Made by a program: the position numbers and the translations under genes. A stretch of 37,492 bases of DNA, taken from assembly GCA_003279455.1 (NCBI GenBank), contig QCHU01000011.1:1-37492 (forward strand), written 5' to 3'. This DNA comes from Prochlorococcus sp. AG-402-G19 (lineage in GTDB: Bacteria > Cyanobacteriota > Cyanobacteriia > PCC-6307 > Cyanobiaceae). The stretch's first letter is position 1, and each line of letters opens with the position of its first letter. This document shows positions 8,199 through 17,898 of the stretch, in pieces. The notes beneath the pieces were generated by a model. It searched no databases. It was not told where the DNA came from and worked only from the letters and a program-made list of their open reading frames with translations.

Positions 8199-8852
8199 AT
8201 GAATATTGGAATTATTGTTTTTCCGGGATCAAACTGCGATAGGGATGTCAGGTGGGCTACGGAGGGATGCCTTGGAATTCCTACAAATTTTCTATGGCAT
8301 GAGACTACTGATTTAAGTGGTTATGACGCAATCGTCATCCCGGGAGGATTTAGTTATGGAGATTATTTACGTTGTGGAGCAATAGCAAGATTTTCACCTG
8401 CTTTAAATTCTTTAATCTCTTTTGTCGATAAAGGTGGGAAAGTTCTCGGTATTTGTAATGGGTTTCAAATACTTACTGAACTTGGTCTCTTGCAAGGAGC
8501 TTTGACAAGAAATAAGAATCTTCATTTTATTTGTGATAGTGCAAACTTATCTATTGAAAGCACAAAATCATCTTGGATGAAAAATTTTAAAAAACACAAT
8601 ACTATTACATTACCCATAGCTCATGGAGAAGGGAGATATCAATGTAGCCCTGAAGTTTTGAAAAAATTGCAGGATGATGATTCCGTTGTTTTTAGATATA
8701 CGGATAATCCAAATGGATCAATCCATGATATTGCTGGAATTACAAATAAAAAAGGAAATGTTTTGGGGATGATGCCACATCCTGAAAGAGCTTGTGATGA
8801 TGCTTTAGGCAATATTGATGGTAAGTCAATTCTTAGTACACTTCTTTCTTGA
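8199..8852 (+). CDS. purQ: phosphoribosylformylglycinamidine synthase subunit PurQ (glutaminase)
   Basis: PurQ is the class I glutamine amidotransferase subunit that supplies ammonia to PurL. The 217 residues include the nucleophile elbow GICNGFQ at about 87-93 (catalytic Cys) and the C-terminal MPHPER motif, which supplies the catalytic His. The N-terminal [14 protein letters not shown] is typical of PurQ. The ATG lies in an A-rich spacer five bases after purS, so the two are co-transcribed. A strong terminator follows within 25 bases. Confidence 0.97.
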   Translation: MNIGIIVFPGSNCDRDVRWATEGCLGIPTNFLWHETTDLSGYDAIVIPGGFSYGDYLRCGAIARFSPALNSLISFVDKGGKVLGICNGFQILTELGLLQGALTRNKNLHFICDSANLSIESTKSSWMKNFKKHNTITLPIAHGEGRYQCSPEVLKKLQDDDSVVFRYTDNPNGSIHDIAGITNKKGNVLGMMPHPERACDDALGNIDGKSILSTLLS

Positions 8853-8871
8853 ATTTCTAAATTAAGGCATT

Positions 8872-8910
8872 AAAAAAAGCTGCTATCAAAAAGAGAGATA
8901 GCAGCTTTTT
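8872..8910. terminator. bidirectional intrinsic terminator between purQ and fba
   Basis: AGCTGCTATC (8878-8887) pairs perfectly with GATAGCAGCT (8897-8906) over a nine-base loop. It is flanked by A7 on the left and T5 on the right, so it works for both converging genes. It lies 19 bases after purQ and 15 bases after the end of fba on the opposite strand. Confidence 0.93.
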
Positions 8911-8925
8911 GTTGGCTTTTTTAGC

Positions 8926-9993
8926 TTAGTACTTGTATCCAGCTACAAATAATTGTTCATCAGAGGAAGGCTGAGAACCAGCAACATACAATCCTTTTGA
9001 TGCCTCAGAGTTTGCTTGAGCTCTCGCTATAAGTGCTTTTTGTCCATCAGTAGTATTTGAGCCTTTCCATGCTTTTAGACATGAATGTTGTAAGGCACGA
9101 CCATATGAGAATGAAACATTCCACTTAGCCTTTCTATCAATCTTATTCATCAGATTTAAATAAACTGAGGCAGCTTCCTCGCTCAAGCCACCTGAAAGGA
9201 AAGTAATACCAGGTACACTTGCAGGTACACAGCGTTCCATTGTACGGATTGTCATCTCAGCAACTTGCTGAGGATCAGCTTTTGTTGAGCAGTCAGCACC
9301 TTGTACTGTCATTGATGGCTTTAGAAGAGTTCCTTCAAGAAGTACTCCATTTACCTGGCAAGCTAAATAAACTTCTTTAATTACTTCTTCTTGAACTGCC
9401 GCTGTTTTTTCAATTGAATGTGAACCATCCATTAGGATTTCTGGCTCAATAATTGGAACTAAACCAGATTCTTGAACTGATCTAGCATATCTTGCTAAAC
9501 CCCAAGCATTTTCTCTTATGGAAAGTTTAGAAGGACAACCATCATCTGTTATTTGAAGCACTGCTCTCCACTTAGCAAATCTTGCACCTTGCTCGTAATA
9601 ATCAGCAGCTCTTTCAACAAGGCCGTCTAAACCTGAACAAAAAGTTTCTACATCGTGTCCACCAGCTAATGGTCTTAGACCTTTATCAACCTTAATTCCT
9701 GGAATTATTCCTAGCTTTTCAAGCTTTTTAACCATTGGTTCACCATCTGGATGGTTCTGGAAAAGAGTTTCTTCAAAAAGAATTGCTCCACTTATGAAGT
9801 TTCCAAGACCTTCTGTTGTGAAAAGCATACCTCTATATGCTTTTCTATTGTCCTCAGTGTTCTCAACACCTATAGAAGCAAGTCTTTTCCCTACTGTTTT
9901 GGTTGATTCGTCAACAGCAAGAATCCCTTTGCCTGGCTGGGCTATGGCACTTGCTGTTTTCTTTAGTTCTTCTGCGTAGTACGAGAGTGCCAT
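8926..9993 (-). CDS. fba: fructose-bisphosphate aldolase, class I
   Basis: This is a Schiff-base (class I) aldolase that joins or cleaves fructose 1,6-bisphosphate and, in the Calvin cycle, sedoheptulose 1,7-bisphosphate. The 355-residue protein resembles plant and animal class I enzymes. It has DES at 28-30, FAKWR at 139-143, IEPEI at 182-186, the Schiff-base lysine K225 in LLEGTLLKPS, and a C-terminal Tyr355 as in eukaryotic enzymes. Most cyanobacteria rely on a metal-dependent class II aldolase. The eukaryote-like sequence agrees with a published view that marine picocyanobacteria acquired a plastid-type aldolase; I recall this from memory only. A metal-free enzyme would save metal. No class II gene is in the window. 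Confidence 0.97.
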   Translation of the reverse strand: MALSYYAEELKKTASAIAQPGKGILAVDESTKTVGKRLASIGVENTEDNRKAYRGMLFTTEGLGNFISGAILFEETLFQNHPDGEPMVKKLEKLGIIPGIKVDKGLRPLAGGHDVETFCSGLDGLVERAADYYEQGARFAKWRAVLQITDDGCPSKLSIRENAWGLARYARSVQESGLVPIIEPEILMDGSHSIEKTAAVQEEVIKEVYLACQVNGVLLEGTLLKPSMTVQGADCSTKADPQQVAEMTIRTMERCVPASVPGITFLSGGLSEEAASVYLNLMNKIDRKAKWNVSFSYGRALQHSCLKAWKGSNTTDGQKALIARAQANSEASKGLYVAGSQPSSDEQLFVAGYKY

Positions 9994-10093
9994 TTATGCA
10001 ACAAAAATTTCATTAAGATTATTCCATATCAACGGCCCTTTTTGTGGCTTGTTACACCTAAAAAATTGTTTTTTGTTTTTTTAATGAATTTCT

Positions 10094-11194
10094 TTAATTG
10101 ATTTCAAGCTTCATTCCTATTGAGTTCGATTCTTTGATCTTGTCGCAAACTTTTTGGCTTGCTAATCCCTCAGCCAAGCCTGGAATAACAGGTGTACCCT
10201 CTTTTATGCTTTGAGCCCACCAGCTTTGTATTCTTGCTACTGGAGCAATTCGTCCATCTGTCCAAATTTTTGAAAAGGAAATATCTGCATCTGGTTGAAT
10301 ATTTTTAAGAACTTTTCCTTTAGTTGAGTACCACAAACCAAATCCGTGAACATAATCGCTCTGGTTGTCGCTGCTAAGCACAAGAGTTCCATTGCTCCCA
10401 TATATTTCCAGACTAAAACCCCTGCTTTGTTGTGTTACCGCAGATAGATTTACTTGCACTGGAATCAAATTGTTATTAATGGTTTTTATTTGTAGTTGAG
10501 AAATACTTACATCTTCACTTGTTACTTTCCTAGTGGATTTTGATTGTGTACAAACTCTTTCTTTTATTGATGTTGAATTTATTGCGCTTAAAGAATGAGT
10601 TGGACCAATTAGCCAATGAATCATGTCAAAAGCATGGGTACCTAAGGCGCCCAAGACCCCTCCACCAGAATCTTTATCTGAATACCAATTCCATGGTCTA
10701 TCTGGATTGGCTCTGCTACTCATTAGCCAATCTAGTTTTACAAAATAAGGTTCTTCTAGTTTCTTTGAATTAATTATTCGCTTTGCTTGCATGAAAAGAG
10801 GAACCGCTCGATATTCGTAATCGACAGCTATTTTTAAATTTCTTTGGAGAGCATTTCTGTGAAGCTCTTTTACCTCGTCAGAGTTTAAGCAAATTGGCTT
10901 TTCTAGCAAAAGATGTTTTCCCGCTTTAATTGCCTCTAGTGCTAGCTCATATCTAGGAGCTGGTGGAGTGGCTATGATTATTCCATCTATATTGGAATCA
11001 TTGACTAAATCATCCCAGGTATCGTAAGCACGAAGTTTATGCTCATTGCAGGCTTCTTTGAGCCTTTCTGGCCGGGGATGCCACAAACCCACAAGCTCAA
11101 TATTCTTATTAGACACTGATGCAGGGATATGAACACTTTCACCAAAACCTAGTCCTGCAATTGCTATGCGGAGCGGATTATCTGAATTGATCAT
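10094..11194 (-). CDS. Gfo/Idh/MocA-family NAD(P)-dependent oxidoreductase
   Basis: The 366-residue protein has the two-domain layout of this family: an N-terminal Rossmann fold (RIAIAGLGFGESVHIPA at about 8-24), the EKP motif (LLLEKPICLNS at about 94-104) that supplies the active-site lysine, and a C-terminal GFO_IDH_MocA domain. The HAFDMIHWLIGP segment holds the conserved active-site His region. Substrates in this family are usually sugars, polyols or biliverdin-like compounds; the substrate here cannot be told. The start is ATG. It lies 100 bases upstream of fba in the same direction and 30 bases downstream of a small protein gene. Confidence 0.9.
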   Translation of the reverse strand: MINSDNPLRIAIAGLGFGESVHIPASVSNKNIELVGLWHPRPERLKEACNEHKLRAYDTWDDLVNDSNIDGIIIATPPAPRYELALEAIKAGKHLLLEKPICLNSDEVKELHRNALQRNLKIAVDYEYRAVPLFMQAKRIINSKKLEEPYFVKLDWLMSSRANPDRPWNWYSDKDSGGGVLGALGTHAFDMIHWLIGPTHSLSAINSTSIKERVCTQSKSTRKVTSEDVSISQLQIKTINNNLIPVQVNLSAVTQQSRGFSLEIYGSNGTLVLSSDNQSDYVHGFGLWYSTKGKVLKNIQPDADISFSKIWTDGRIAPVARIQSWWAQSIKEGTPVIPGLAEGLASQKVCDKIKESNSIGMKLEIN

Positions 11195-11224
11195 TCTTTT
11201 AAATCTTTTAAATAATTAATGACT

Positions 11225-11629
11225 TTAAACATTGTTGCAGACATCTGAAATCAAATCATCTAATAGTTTATCCCCATTAGGGTCTTCCCATTTTGCGGTT
11301 AATTTCTTTTTACCATTAACTGAAATATCTTTGAATTTATTAGTTAAACAATTGATTTTCATTGTATATATATTCTCCTCTATTTTCTTTGAAGTATTAG
11401 AGTCCGTTTTTAAGTATTTTGTAGTTAGTTCGATTATATCTTTTTCTGTAATATCAATACTATCTCTATCTATATATTGAATTCCTTCAGCTGTTTTGCT
11501 AACCTCAACCCAATTATTATTGGCTGAATATACTATACTTGTTCTATTGAATAAAATTATAAATATTATGACCAAGATATTCAAGATATAATCTAGTTTG
11601 TCTTTTATCCTTTGATTTATTTTATGCAT
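11225..11629 (-). CDS. small exported or membrane-anchored protein
   Basis: The 134-residue protein starts with a basic stretch (KINQRIKDK) and a hydrophobic segment (about 15-35) ending near SANNNW, which suggests a signal peptide or anchor. The rest, with patterns such as [21 protein letters not shown] and [20 protein letters not shown], resembles small periplasmic proteins with a surface-adhesin-like or DUF4124-like fold. The family is not certain. Its ATG overlaps the end of accD by eight bases, so it is translated from the accD message. Confidence 0.78.
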   Translation of the reverse strand: MHKINQRIKDKLDYILNILVIIFIILFNRTSIVYSANNNWVEVSKTAEGIQYIDRDSIDITEKDIIELTTKYLKTDSNTSKKIEENIYTMKINCLTNKFKDISVNGKKKLTAKWEDPNGDKLLDDLISDVCNNV

Positions 11630-12506
11630 TAGTTTCTGATTTTACTTCTTGTGTCTTATGTAATCGAAGTATCTTTGCCAAAGTTTCTTTAAGTTCTGTT
11701 CTAGGAACAATAGTATCTACGAAACCATGATCTTGAAGGTATTCTGCTGTTTGGAAATTATCAGGCAGTTTTTCTCTCAGTGTTTGTTCAATTACTCTTC
11801 TCCCTGCAAATCCAATCAGTGCTTTTGGCTCTGCAAGTATTAAATCTCCAAGCATCGCAAAACTAGCAGTAACTCCCCCGGTGGTGGGATGAGTAAGTAA
11901 AGGCATATAAAGCAATTGAGCATCTCTATGCCTTTCTAATGCTCCTGAAATTTTTGCCATTTGCATCAGGCTTAGCATTCCTTCTTGCATTCGAGCACCA
12001 CCCGATGCGCAAACTATCAATAGTGGTAATCTTTCTTTGGTTGAGTGTTCGATAAGACGTGTAATTTTCTCTCCAACAACAGATCCCATTGAGCCACCCA
12101 TGAATCTAAAATCCATAACTGCTAATGCCATAGGGATAGAATCCACCTTGCATGTCCCTGTCAGTACGCCATCTTTGAGTCCAGTACTAGCTTGACTTTC
12201 TCTGAGCCTGTCTGCGTAAGCGCGTCGATCTTTAAAACCTAGAGGGTCAACAGGAGTAATATGATCGTTTATTGATTTAAATGTATTTGGATCAGTAATT
12301 AGTCTTATTCTCTCTTTGCTATCTATACGATTGTGGTGATTGCAGTTACTACAGACACTGCAATTGTCTATTAAATCTTTTCTATAAACAACTTGTCCAC
12401 ATTCCGGACATTTTTCCCATAGTCCATCACTTTCTTCAGATTCCTGAGTAACTTTGCCAACAAATTGGCCTTTTCTTCTATCAGCAAACCAGTCGAATAA
12501 TGACAC
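11622..12506 (-). CDS. accD: acetyl-CoA carboxylase carboxyltransferase subunit beta
   Basis: AccD forms the carboxyltransferase with AccA and transfers carboxyl from biotin to acetyl-CoA, giving malonyl-CoA for fatty acid synthesis. The 294 residues are normal. A four-cysteine zinc ribbon is visible at C33, C36, C52 and C55, as in bacterial and plastid AccD. The crotonase-fold part follows, with [23 protein letters not shown] and [16 protein letters not shown]. The start is ATG. A small exported-protein gene overlaps the 3' end. Confidence 0.97.
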   Translation of the reverse strand: MSLFDWFADRRKGQFVGKVTQESEESDGLWEKCPECGQVVYRKDLIDNCSVCSNCNHHNRIDSKERIRLITDPNTFKSINDHITPVDPLGFKDRRAYADRLRESQASTGLKDGVLTGTCKVDSIPMALAVMDFRFMGGSMGSVVGEKITRLIEHSTKERLPLLIVCASGGARMQEGMLSLMQMAKISGALERHRDAQLLYMPLLTHPTTGGVTASFAMLGDLILAEPKALIGFAGRRVIEQTLREKLPDNFQTAEYLQDHGFVDTIVPRTELKETLAKILRLHKTQEVKSETNA

Positions 12507-12566
12507 AGCTATTTAGTGATTGAATTTAATTTAATACCCTGAGTCCCATTAAAGGTATTAGAAAGT

Positions 12567-13043
12567 TTAAAACTTATCTATAATCCAAGAACAAAATATC
12601 CCTATTGAGAGAAATGGTGCAAAAGGATACTGTTGTAATGGTTTAAATCTTTTTGTAAGTTTTCCATGCAAACTATATATAGCTGATAGTAAAAATGAAA
12701 TGCATAATGATAAAAAACTCATTTCAATACCAAGCCATAGTGTACTAAAAGAAGAGAGTTTTATATCACCCATTCCTAATGAATTAACTCCAAAAATCTT
12801 ATTACTTACATAACTGATAGCATACATAATTATAAAGATTATAATCATTGAGAAAGAATTATTTATTATTAACCCTGTAAGATCTATTCCTTGATTTGAT
12901 AAGCCAATGCATAACAAGTAAAGAATACCTGAAATAGAGAATAGTAATAATTTATTTTCACTTATTAGGAGTGTGTTTTTGTCTTCTATAGATATAGAAG
13001 ATAAAAAATATAAAAGTATTAAAGTAAAGAATATTATAATCAC
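12567..13043 (-). CDS. minimal A24-type prepilin peptidase-like membrane protein
   Basis: The 158-residue protein is almost entirely hydrophobic, with five to six membrane segments. Two aspartates of the GXGD aspartyl protease family are recognisable: one early in SIEDKNTLLIS (about residue 20) and one in the GMGDIKL motif (about 92-98). The segment YPFAPFLSIGIF near the C-terminus matches the usual PFGPFL block. It lacks the N-terminal cytoplasmic zinc and methylase domain of full PilD, so it may process leader peptides without methylation. No pilin gene is nearby. The start is GTG, with a stop six bases upstream in frame, so no longer form is possible. Confidence 0.75.
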   Translation of the reverse strand: MIIIFFTLILLYFLSSISIEDKNTLLISENKLLLFSISGILYLLCIGLSNQGIDLTGLIINNSFSMIIIFIIMYAISYVSNKIFGVNSLGMGDIKLSSFSTLWLGIEMSFLSLCISFLLSAIYSLHGKLTKRFKPLQQYPFAPFLSIGIFCSWIIDKF

Positions 13044-13103
13044 AATTATTTATTAGCTTTATATATTAATACTTTACCTAATTAGCTTATATTTATATGT
13101 TTT

Positions 13104-14006
13104 TTATCCTGCAGCTTTTTTCTCTTCTATCATTTTATGAATAATAGGTGTAAGAATAAGTTCCATAGCAAATCCCATTTTCCCGCCGTTAACAACAATA
13201 CTTGTAGGACTTGACATAAATGAATCGTGTATCATTCCTAATAAGTACTGGAAGTCAATTCCCCATTTTTCTCTTGAACCTTTTCTGAAATGAATAATTA
13301 CAAAACTTTCGTCAGGTGTTGGAATGTTTCTACAAATAAATGGGTTTGAAGTATCAATTGTAGGTACTCTTTGGAAGTTAATATCTGTGCGACTAAATTG
13401 GGGGCATATGTGGTTTATGTAATCAGGCATTCTTCTCAGAATAGTATCAACGATCGTTTCTGCTGAGTATCCCCTCTCTGCATTATCTCTATGTATTTTT
13501 TGTATCCACTCGAGATTGGTAATTGGCACTACACCAACAAGTAAATCAGCGAATGAGGCTACATCATAATCTTTTCCTACTACTCCACCGTGTAGTCCCT
13601 CATAAAACAAAAGGTCTGTTCCTGTTGGAATATCTTCCCAGGGAGTGAATTGACCTGGATCTAATTTTGTTCCTAAACGTGTGTTGTGTTCCTCGGCTTC
13701 TTCTGGGCTATGTAAATAATATCTTTTCTGACCTCCCCCAGTCTTTCCATATTGACTGAATAGGTCTTCTAATTTGTCGAATAAATTTGCCTCTGGTCCA
13801 AAATGAGAAAAGTTTTCACCTCTTGAAAGTGCCTCAGACATTGCCTTTTTCATAGGCATTCTTTCAAAACGGTGATAACTATCTCCTTCAACAACTGCAG
13901 GAACAATATTTTCACGAGCAAATATATGTTCAAATGCTCTTTTAACTGTGCTTGTTCCTGCTCCGGAAGAACCAGTTACAGCTACTACTGGGTGAAGCTT
14001 TGACAT
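13104..14006 (-). CDS. prk: phosphoribulokinase, proteobacterial (class I) type
   Basis: The enzyme phosphorylates ribulose 5-phosphate to ribulose 1,5-bisphosphate for Rubisco. The 300-residue protein matches the octameric proteobacterial type: the P-loop GSSGAGTST (12-20), EGDSYHRFER (40-49, with D42 and H45 as in the Rhodobacter enzyme) and a long conserved block NLEWIQKIHRDNAERGYS. Typical cyanobacterial and plant PRK is a different, longer type with GDSGCGKST. The P-loop cysteine used for thioredoxin/CP12 control is absent, and only two cysteines occur in the whole protein (HICPQF, FICRNI). Regulation must therefore differ from the plant model. The start is ATG, and a small dyad (GGTCA..TGACC) lies about 30 bases upstream. 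Confidence 0.96.
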   Translation of the reverse strand: MSKLHPVVAVTGSSGAGTSTVKRAFEHIFARENIVPAVVEGDSYHRFERMPMKKAMSEALSRGENFSHFGPEANLFDKLEDLFSQYGKTGGGQKRYYLHSPEEAEEHNTRLGTKLDPGQFTPWEDIPTGTDLLFYEGLHGGVVGKDYDVASFADLLVGVVPITNLEWIQKIHRDNAERGYSAETIVDTILRRMPDYINHICPQFSRTDINFQRVPTIDTSNPFICRNIPTPDESFVIIHFRKGSREKWGIDFQYLLGMIHDSFMSSPTSIVVNGGKMGFAMELILTPIIHKMIEEKKAAG

Positions 14007-14093
14007 CGACGCTTATGTATTCACTTTTATTTTTACAGGTCAACTGACCCTCAAAGGGAAACTATTCAAAGAGTTTTTTAATTTGTGAACTAA

Positions 14094-15173
14094 TTATTTT
14101 AATTTTTCTGCCACTAGTTCACCCATTTGAGAGCACCCAACTTGTTTAGTTGTCTGATTGCTCATTAGGTCAGAAGTTCTATAGCCCTCATTTAGTATCT
14201 CATTAATTGCATTTTCTAAATGATTTGCTGCTTGTGTTTCATTAAAGGCAATTTTTAACATCATTGCAGCAGATAAAAGCATTGCTATTGGATTAGCTAT
14301 ATCTTTTCCTGCTATGTCTGGAGCTGAACCATGAACAGGTTCAAAGACACCTGGACCATTAGTGGTTAATGAAGCAGAAGGAAGCATTCCAATTGAGCCT
14401 GTGAGCATGGCTGCAATGTCGCTAAGAATATCTCCAAATAAATTACCTGTAAGAATGACATCAAACTGGCTTGGATTTCTAACAAGTTGCATTGCTGCGT
14501 TATCTACATATTGATGTGTAAGTTCTATTTCTTTGTATTTATTGGAAACCAATATTGTCTCCTCTCTCCATAATTGACTTACATCTAAAACATTAGCTTT
14601 ATCAACTGAGCAAACTTTTTGATTCCTTTGTTTGGCTAGTTTAAAAGCAATTTCTGCTATTCGTTTAATTTCCTCGGATGTATATGTCATCGTATTAAAT
14701 GCCCTTTCTCCCTTTTCTGTTTTTATACTCCCTTTAGGTTCTCCAAAGTAAATACCGCTAGTAAGTTCCCTAACTACTACTAAATCAACGTTTTTTACAA
14801 ACTCTTCTTTCAAGCTACTTGCTTTTGTTAGGGATGGAATTATTTTTACTGGTCTAATATTTGCAAACAGCTCTAATGAAGATCTGAGGTTTAACAAACC
14901 TGTTTCAGGTCTTTTCTCTCTAGGCAATTCGTCATACTTTGGGTCCCCTATGGCCGCTAACAAAACAGCATCAGAATTCTTACATTCTTGCAGAGTTTTA
15001 TCTGGGAAGGGGTTACCAACTGAATCTATAGCTGATCCACCAAAAGGCATTTCTTTAAATTTGATTTCAAAGCCAAATTTCCTTGAGACGAGGTCAAGGA
15101 TTTTTTGAGTGACGTTTGTTATCTCTGGACCAATTCCATCTCCTGGCAATAATGTTATTTTGTAAGACTTCAT
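14094..15173 (-). CDS. leuB: 3-isopropylmalate dehydrogenase
   Basis: LeuB oxidatively decarboxylates 3-isopropylmalate with NAD+ to the leucine precursor 2-ketoisocaproate. The 359 residues are typical. GDGIGPE occurs at about 11-17, the substrate-binding region LLNLRSSLELFANIRP at about 93-108, and the metal-binding block GDILSDIAAMLTGSIGMLPSA near 240-260. The start is ATG. It sits between prk and lpxD with short gaps and no clear terminator, so it is probably co-transcribed, although these genes share no pathway. Confidence 0.97.
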   Translation of the reverse strand: MKSYKITLLPGDGIGPEITNVTQKILDLVSRKFGFEIKFKEMPFGGSAIDSVGNPFPDKTLQECKNSDAVLLAAIGDPKYDELPREKRPETGLLNLRSSLELFANIRPVKIIPSLTKASSLKEEFVKNVDLVVVRELTSGIYFGEPKGSIKTEKGERAFNTMTYTSEEIKRIAEIAFKLAKQRNQKVCSVDKANVLDVSQLWREETILVSNKYKEIELTHQYVDNAAMQLVRNPSQFDVILTGNLFGDILSDIAAMLTGSIGMLPSASLTTNGPGVFEPVHGSAPDIAGKDIANPIAMLLSAAMMLKIAFNETQAANHLENAINEILNEGYRTSDLMSNQTTKQVGCSQMGELVAEKLK

Positions 15174-15199
15174 TTGTTCTTATTAATTAAGGGAAAAAC

Positions 15200-16252
15200 T
15201 TACCTGGAGTTTCTGCGATCTAATTGACGAACGGCTTTTGCTATCTCAGGTAGTTTTTTGAAATTAGCAGAGCATCTCAACCATAGTTTATTGGGAAGAG
15301 CAGGGAAGCCGCTAACCACCTTTCCTGCCTCAACATTTGATACGATTCCTGTTTTGGAACTGGCTATCACTCTATCGCCAATTTTGACTCTATTACTGAC
15401 TCCAACTTGTCCAGCAAGAATAACTCCGTCTCCAATCTGTGCTCCTCCAGCAATACCAACTTGAGCAGCCATAGCACAACTTTTACCGGTAGTTACTCCA
15501 TGACCAATTTGAACTAGGTTATCAATTTTTGTATCTTCGCCAATTATTGTCTCTCCGACTGAAGGCCTATCAATTGTAGATCCACTACCTACTTCTACTT
15601 TATTTTTTAAAATAACTATTCCCACTTGAGGCATTTTCTTCCATCCATTTGAGGTGGGCACGAATCCAAACCCTTCACCACCAATAACGGCATTAGCATT
15701 AATTACACATTCGTCCCCAAGCGTAGATCCAGAATGAATAACACTATTTGCGTGGATTAAATTTTTGGCACCAATACTTACATTTTTGTAGACAACAACG
15801 CCTGCATGAACAACAGTCCCAGCACCAATTTCTGTATTATCTCCAATATATACATTAGCTCCGATAGAGACGCCAGGACTGATTTTTACATTCGTTCCAA
15901 TGACAGCACTTTTATGTATACCTTCACTCTCTATATTAGAAGGATAAAGAAACTCTAATGTTTCAGCAAAAGCAATCTTTGGCTCTTTAAGTAGTATCCA
16001 ATCAACTTGAATCTTCTTTGTCATTTCAACAATATAATTATCATTTGCTGGCAATAATAGAGCAGATGCTTTTGAGATTTCGAGCAGATTCCTAAGATTT
16101 AATGGACTATTATTGTCTAGAAAACTTATGTCATTTACCTTGGCTTTGTCTAAAGATGCTGCAGCTAAAATAACTGGATTGTTTTTTATCTTAAAGTCAA
16201 CTACGCCAGATTGACCTTGCTTTAGATTTTCGATAATTTCATTGAATTGCAT
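15200..16252 (-). CDS. lpxD: UDP-3-O-acylglucosamine N-acyltransferase
   Basis: LpxD adds the N-linked acyl chain in lipid A synthesis. The 350-residue protein has an N-terminal uridine-binding domain (about 1-105) followed by long runs of hexapeptide repeats (for example [22 protein letters not shown]), which form a left-handed beta helix. The expected catalytic histidine is in [13 protein letters not shown], near residue 245. A C-terminal helical region ends the protein. The start is ATG. The presence of lpxD indicates a Gram-negative outer membrane with lipid A. Confidence 0.95.
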   Translation of the reverse strand: MQFNEIIENLKQGQSGVVDFKIKNNPVILAAASLDKAKVNDISFLDNNSPLNLRNLLEISKASALLLPANDNYIVEMTKKIQVDWILLKEPKIAFAETLEFLYPSNIESEGIHKSAVIGTNVKISPGVSIGANVYIGDNTEIGAGTVVHAGVVVYKNVSIGAKNLIHANSVIHSGSTLGDECVINANAVIGGEGFGFVPTSNGWKKMPQVGIVILKNKVEVGSGSTIDRPSVGETIIGEDTKIDNLVQIGHGVTTGKSCAMAAQVGIAGGAQIGDGVILAGQVGVSNRVKIGDRVIASSKTGIVSNVEAGKVVSGFPALPNKLWLRCSANFKKLPEIAKAVRQLDRRNSR

Positions 16253-16297
16253 AATTTTGTTTAATGGGTGAGGTGAAAATTACTATTGTTATCTGGG

Positions 16298-17380
16298 TTA
16301 TTCACTTGTTAAAACCAGAACATCTCTGTGAATAACTAGGGGAGATCCTGTTGCTTTGGATTTAGATTTGATTCCTATTTTTATAGCATCACTGCTCATT
16401 GAGCAAATCCCCTTAGCAATTTCTTCTCCTTCGGTGTTGATAACTTTTACAGGTTGATTGGAAATGAAATTACCATTAACTTTTTTTACGCCAACTAGTA
16501 GTAGTGAAGCTCCTTTATTTTTGATAGCTTCACTTGCACCATCATCTAAATGAATTTCCCCTACTGGCTTGATTGCATGTGATAACCAACTTTTCCTATT
16601 CCCGACTGGACTGGGATGAGGGTGGAAAACAGTTCCTATTTTTTTCCCTTTAAGTAATTCACCTAATGTTTTTGGATCTCTACCATCGGCTAATTGAACT
16701 TTAATCCCGCTTTCAGTGGCTATCTTGGCTGCAGTTAGTTTGGTTTTTATTCCTCCGGTTCCCCAAGATGTTTCTACATTGGCTAGCTCTAATTTATTTA
16801 ATTCAATTGAATTATTAATATCTTTTATAGGCTTGGCTTTTTTATTTGTTTTTGGATCAGAGGAGTAAAGATGATCGATATCAGTTAACAAAATTAGTTG
16901 ATCAGCAGATATCGCTGTTGCAACTAATGCAGATAAAGTGTCGTTATCTCCATATTTTAATTCTTCATCTGAGGTAATATCATTTTCATTTACTATTGGT
17001 ATAACATCCCATTCAATTAGTCTTTTTAGTGTTTGTGAAGCAGATTTATAACTATTTCTTGACCCCAATTCTGATCTAGTTAATAGTATTTGTGCAACTT
17101 TATATCCAACCCTACTCATGGCTTTTTCATATAAAGCCATTAAATGAAGTTGACCTATTGCTGCAGAAGCCTGCAGAGAAATAATTTCTTTAGGTCTTAA
17201 CTTGAAGTTCATTTTATGACATCCAAGACCCACAGCACCACTGGAGACCAATATGATTTTATCTCCGTTTTTTTGTGCTCTTGATATGTATGAACAATAA
17301 TCATTAATTATGTCAAAAGTTGTATATCTTTCATCTCCTCTCAAAAGGCTTGTGCCAATCTTTATTACCCAAGTTGTCAT
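16298..17380 (-). CDS. proB: glutamate 5-kinase
   Basis: ProB phosphorylates glutamate to start proline synthesis and is usually inhibited by proline. The 360 residues comprise an amino-acid-kinase domain (VIKIGTSLL at 4-12, VSSGAVGLG at about 45-53, [21 protein letters not shown] near 135-155) and a C-terminal PUA domain (about 275-350). The ATG overlaps the stop of the upstream HAD gene by four bases (ATGA), so the two are translationally coupled. Confidence 0.97.
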   Translation of the reverse strand: MTTWVIKIGTSLLRGDERYTTFDIINDYCSYISRAQKNGDKIILVSSGAVGLGCHKMNFKLRPKEIISLQASAAIGQLHLMALYEKAMSRVGYKVAQILLTRSELGSRNSYKSASQTLKRLIEWDVIPIVNENDITSDEELKYGDNDTLSALVATAISADQLILLTDIDHLYSSDPKTNKKAKPIKDINNSIELNKLELANVETSWGTGGIKTKLTAAKIATESGIKVQLADGRDPKTLGELLKGKKIGTVFHPHPSPVGNRKSWLSHAIKPVGEIHLDDGASEAIKNKGASLLLVGVKKVNGNFISNQPVKVINTEGEEIAKGICSMSSDAIKIGIKSKSKATGSPLVIHRDVLVLTSE

Positions 17381-17898
17381 GACAAATACCCGGTTATAAT
17401 TTTAGCTAAATATCTCTCTATTGATTGGAATTTATTTCTCTCAATTTTTTTTCCATAATAATCTACTGAATCTACTAATATTGTATACAGTCCTAATCTG
17501 TTGCCTACAAGAATATCTGTAAAAATTCTATCTCCTATAATTGCTATCTCATTCGATGAATAAGGAATTGCATCTATCACCTTCTTTAATTTTTTTTTAC
17601 TTGGTTTTCCTCCTGAATGTGTGAATTCTAAATCTAATTGATCAGCTATTTGTTTGATTCTACTTCTAGAGGGGTTATTGCTGAATAAATACGTATAAAA
17701 GAATTTATTTGAGTTGATTACCCAATTTTTTATATCATCCGAAAGTATTGGCTTTTTCCCAGAAGTTAATGTTCCATCAACATCTAGTATTAATGCTTTT
17801 ACTTTTTTCGATAACAATTCATTTATCGAAATCTTTGAAATTTTATCGTTTACTTTCCAATGTGGTTTAAGTAATTCTTGAATGTTTATTCTGATAAT
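17377..17898 (-). CDS. YqeG-type HAD phosphatase with non-canonical start
   Basis: This HAD-superfamily phosphatase of the YqeG family has motif I LDVDGT, a motif II serine/asparagine in FSNNPSRSR, and motifs III/IV in [22 protein letters not shown]. From the first canonical start (TTG 17817) only 146 residues result, which cuts off a typical YqeG N-terminus. The frame stays open upstream and encodes [20 protein letters not shown], exactly the segment that normally precedes motif I. No ATG, GTG or TTG occurs between that segment and the in-frame stop at 17908. I propose AUU at 17898, five bases after an AGGAG, giving 173 residues, the usual family length. It overlaps the end of the DUF3727 gene. 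The product is sure; the start is an inference. Confidence 0.8.
   Translation of the reverse strand: MIRINIQELLKPHWKVNDKISKISINELLSKKVKALILDVDGTLTSGKKPILSDDIKNWVINSNKFFYTYLFSNNPSRSRIKQIADQLDLEFTHSGGKPSKKKLKKVIDAIPYSSNEIAIIGDRIFTDILVGNRLGLYTILVDSVDYYGKKIERNKFQSIERYLAKIITGYLS

Noticed and set aside
14038-14049. GGTCA-AC-TGACC dyad upstream of prk
   Set aside because: Only five bases per arm; too short to claim as a site without conservation data.
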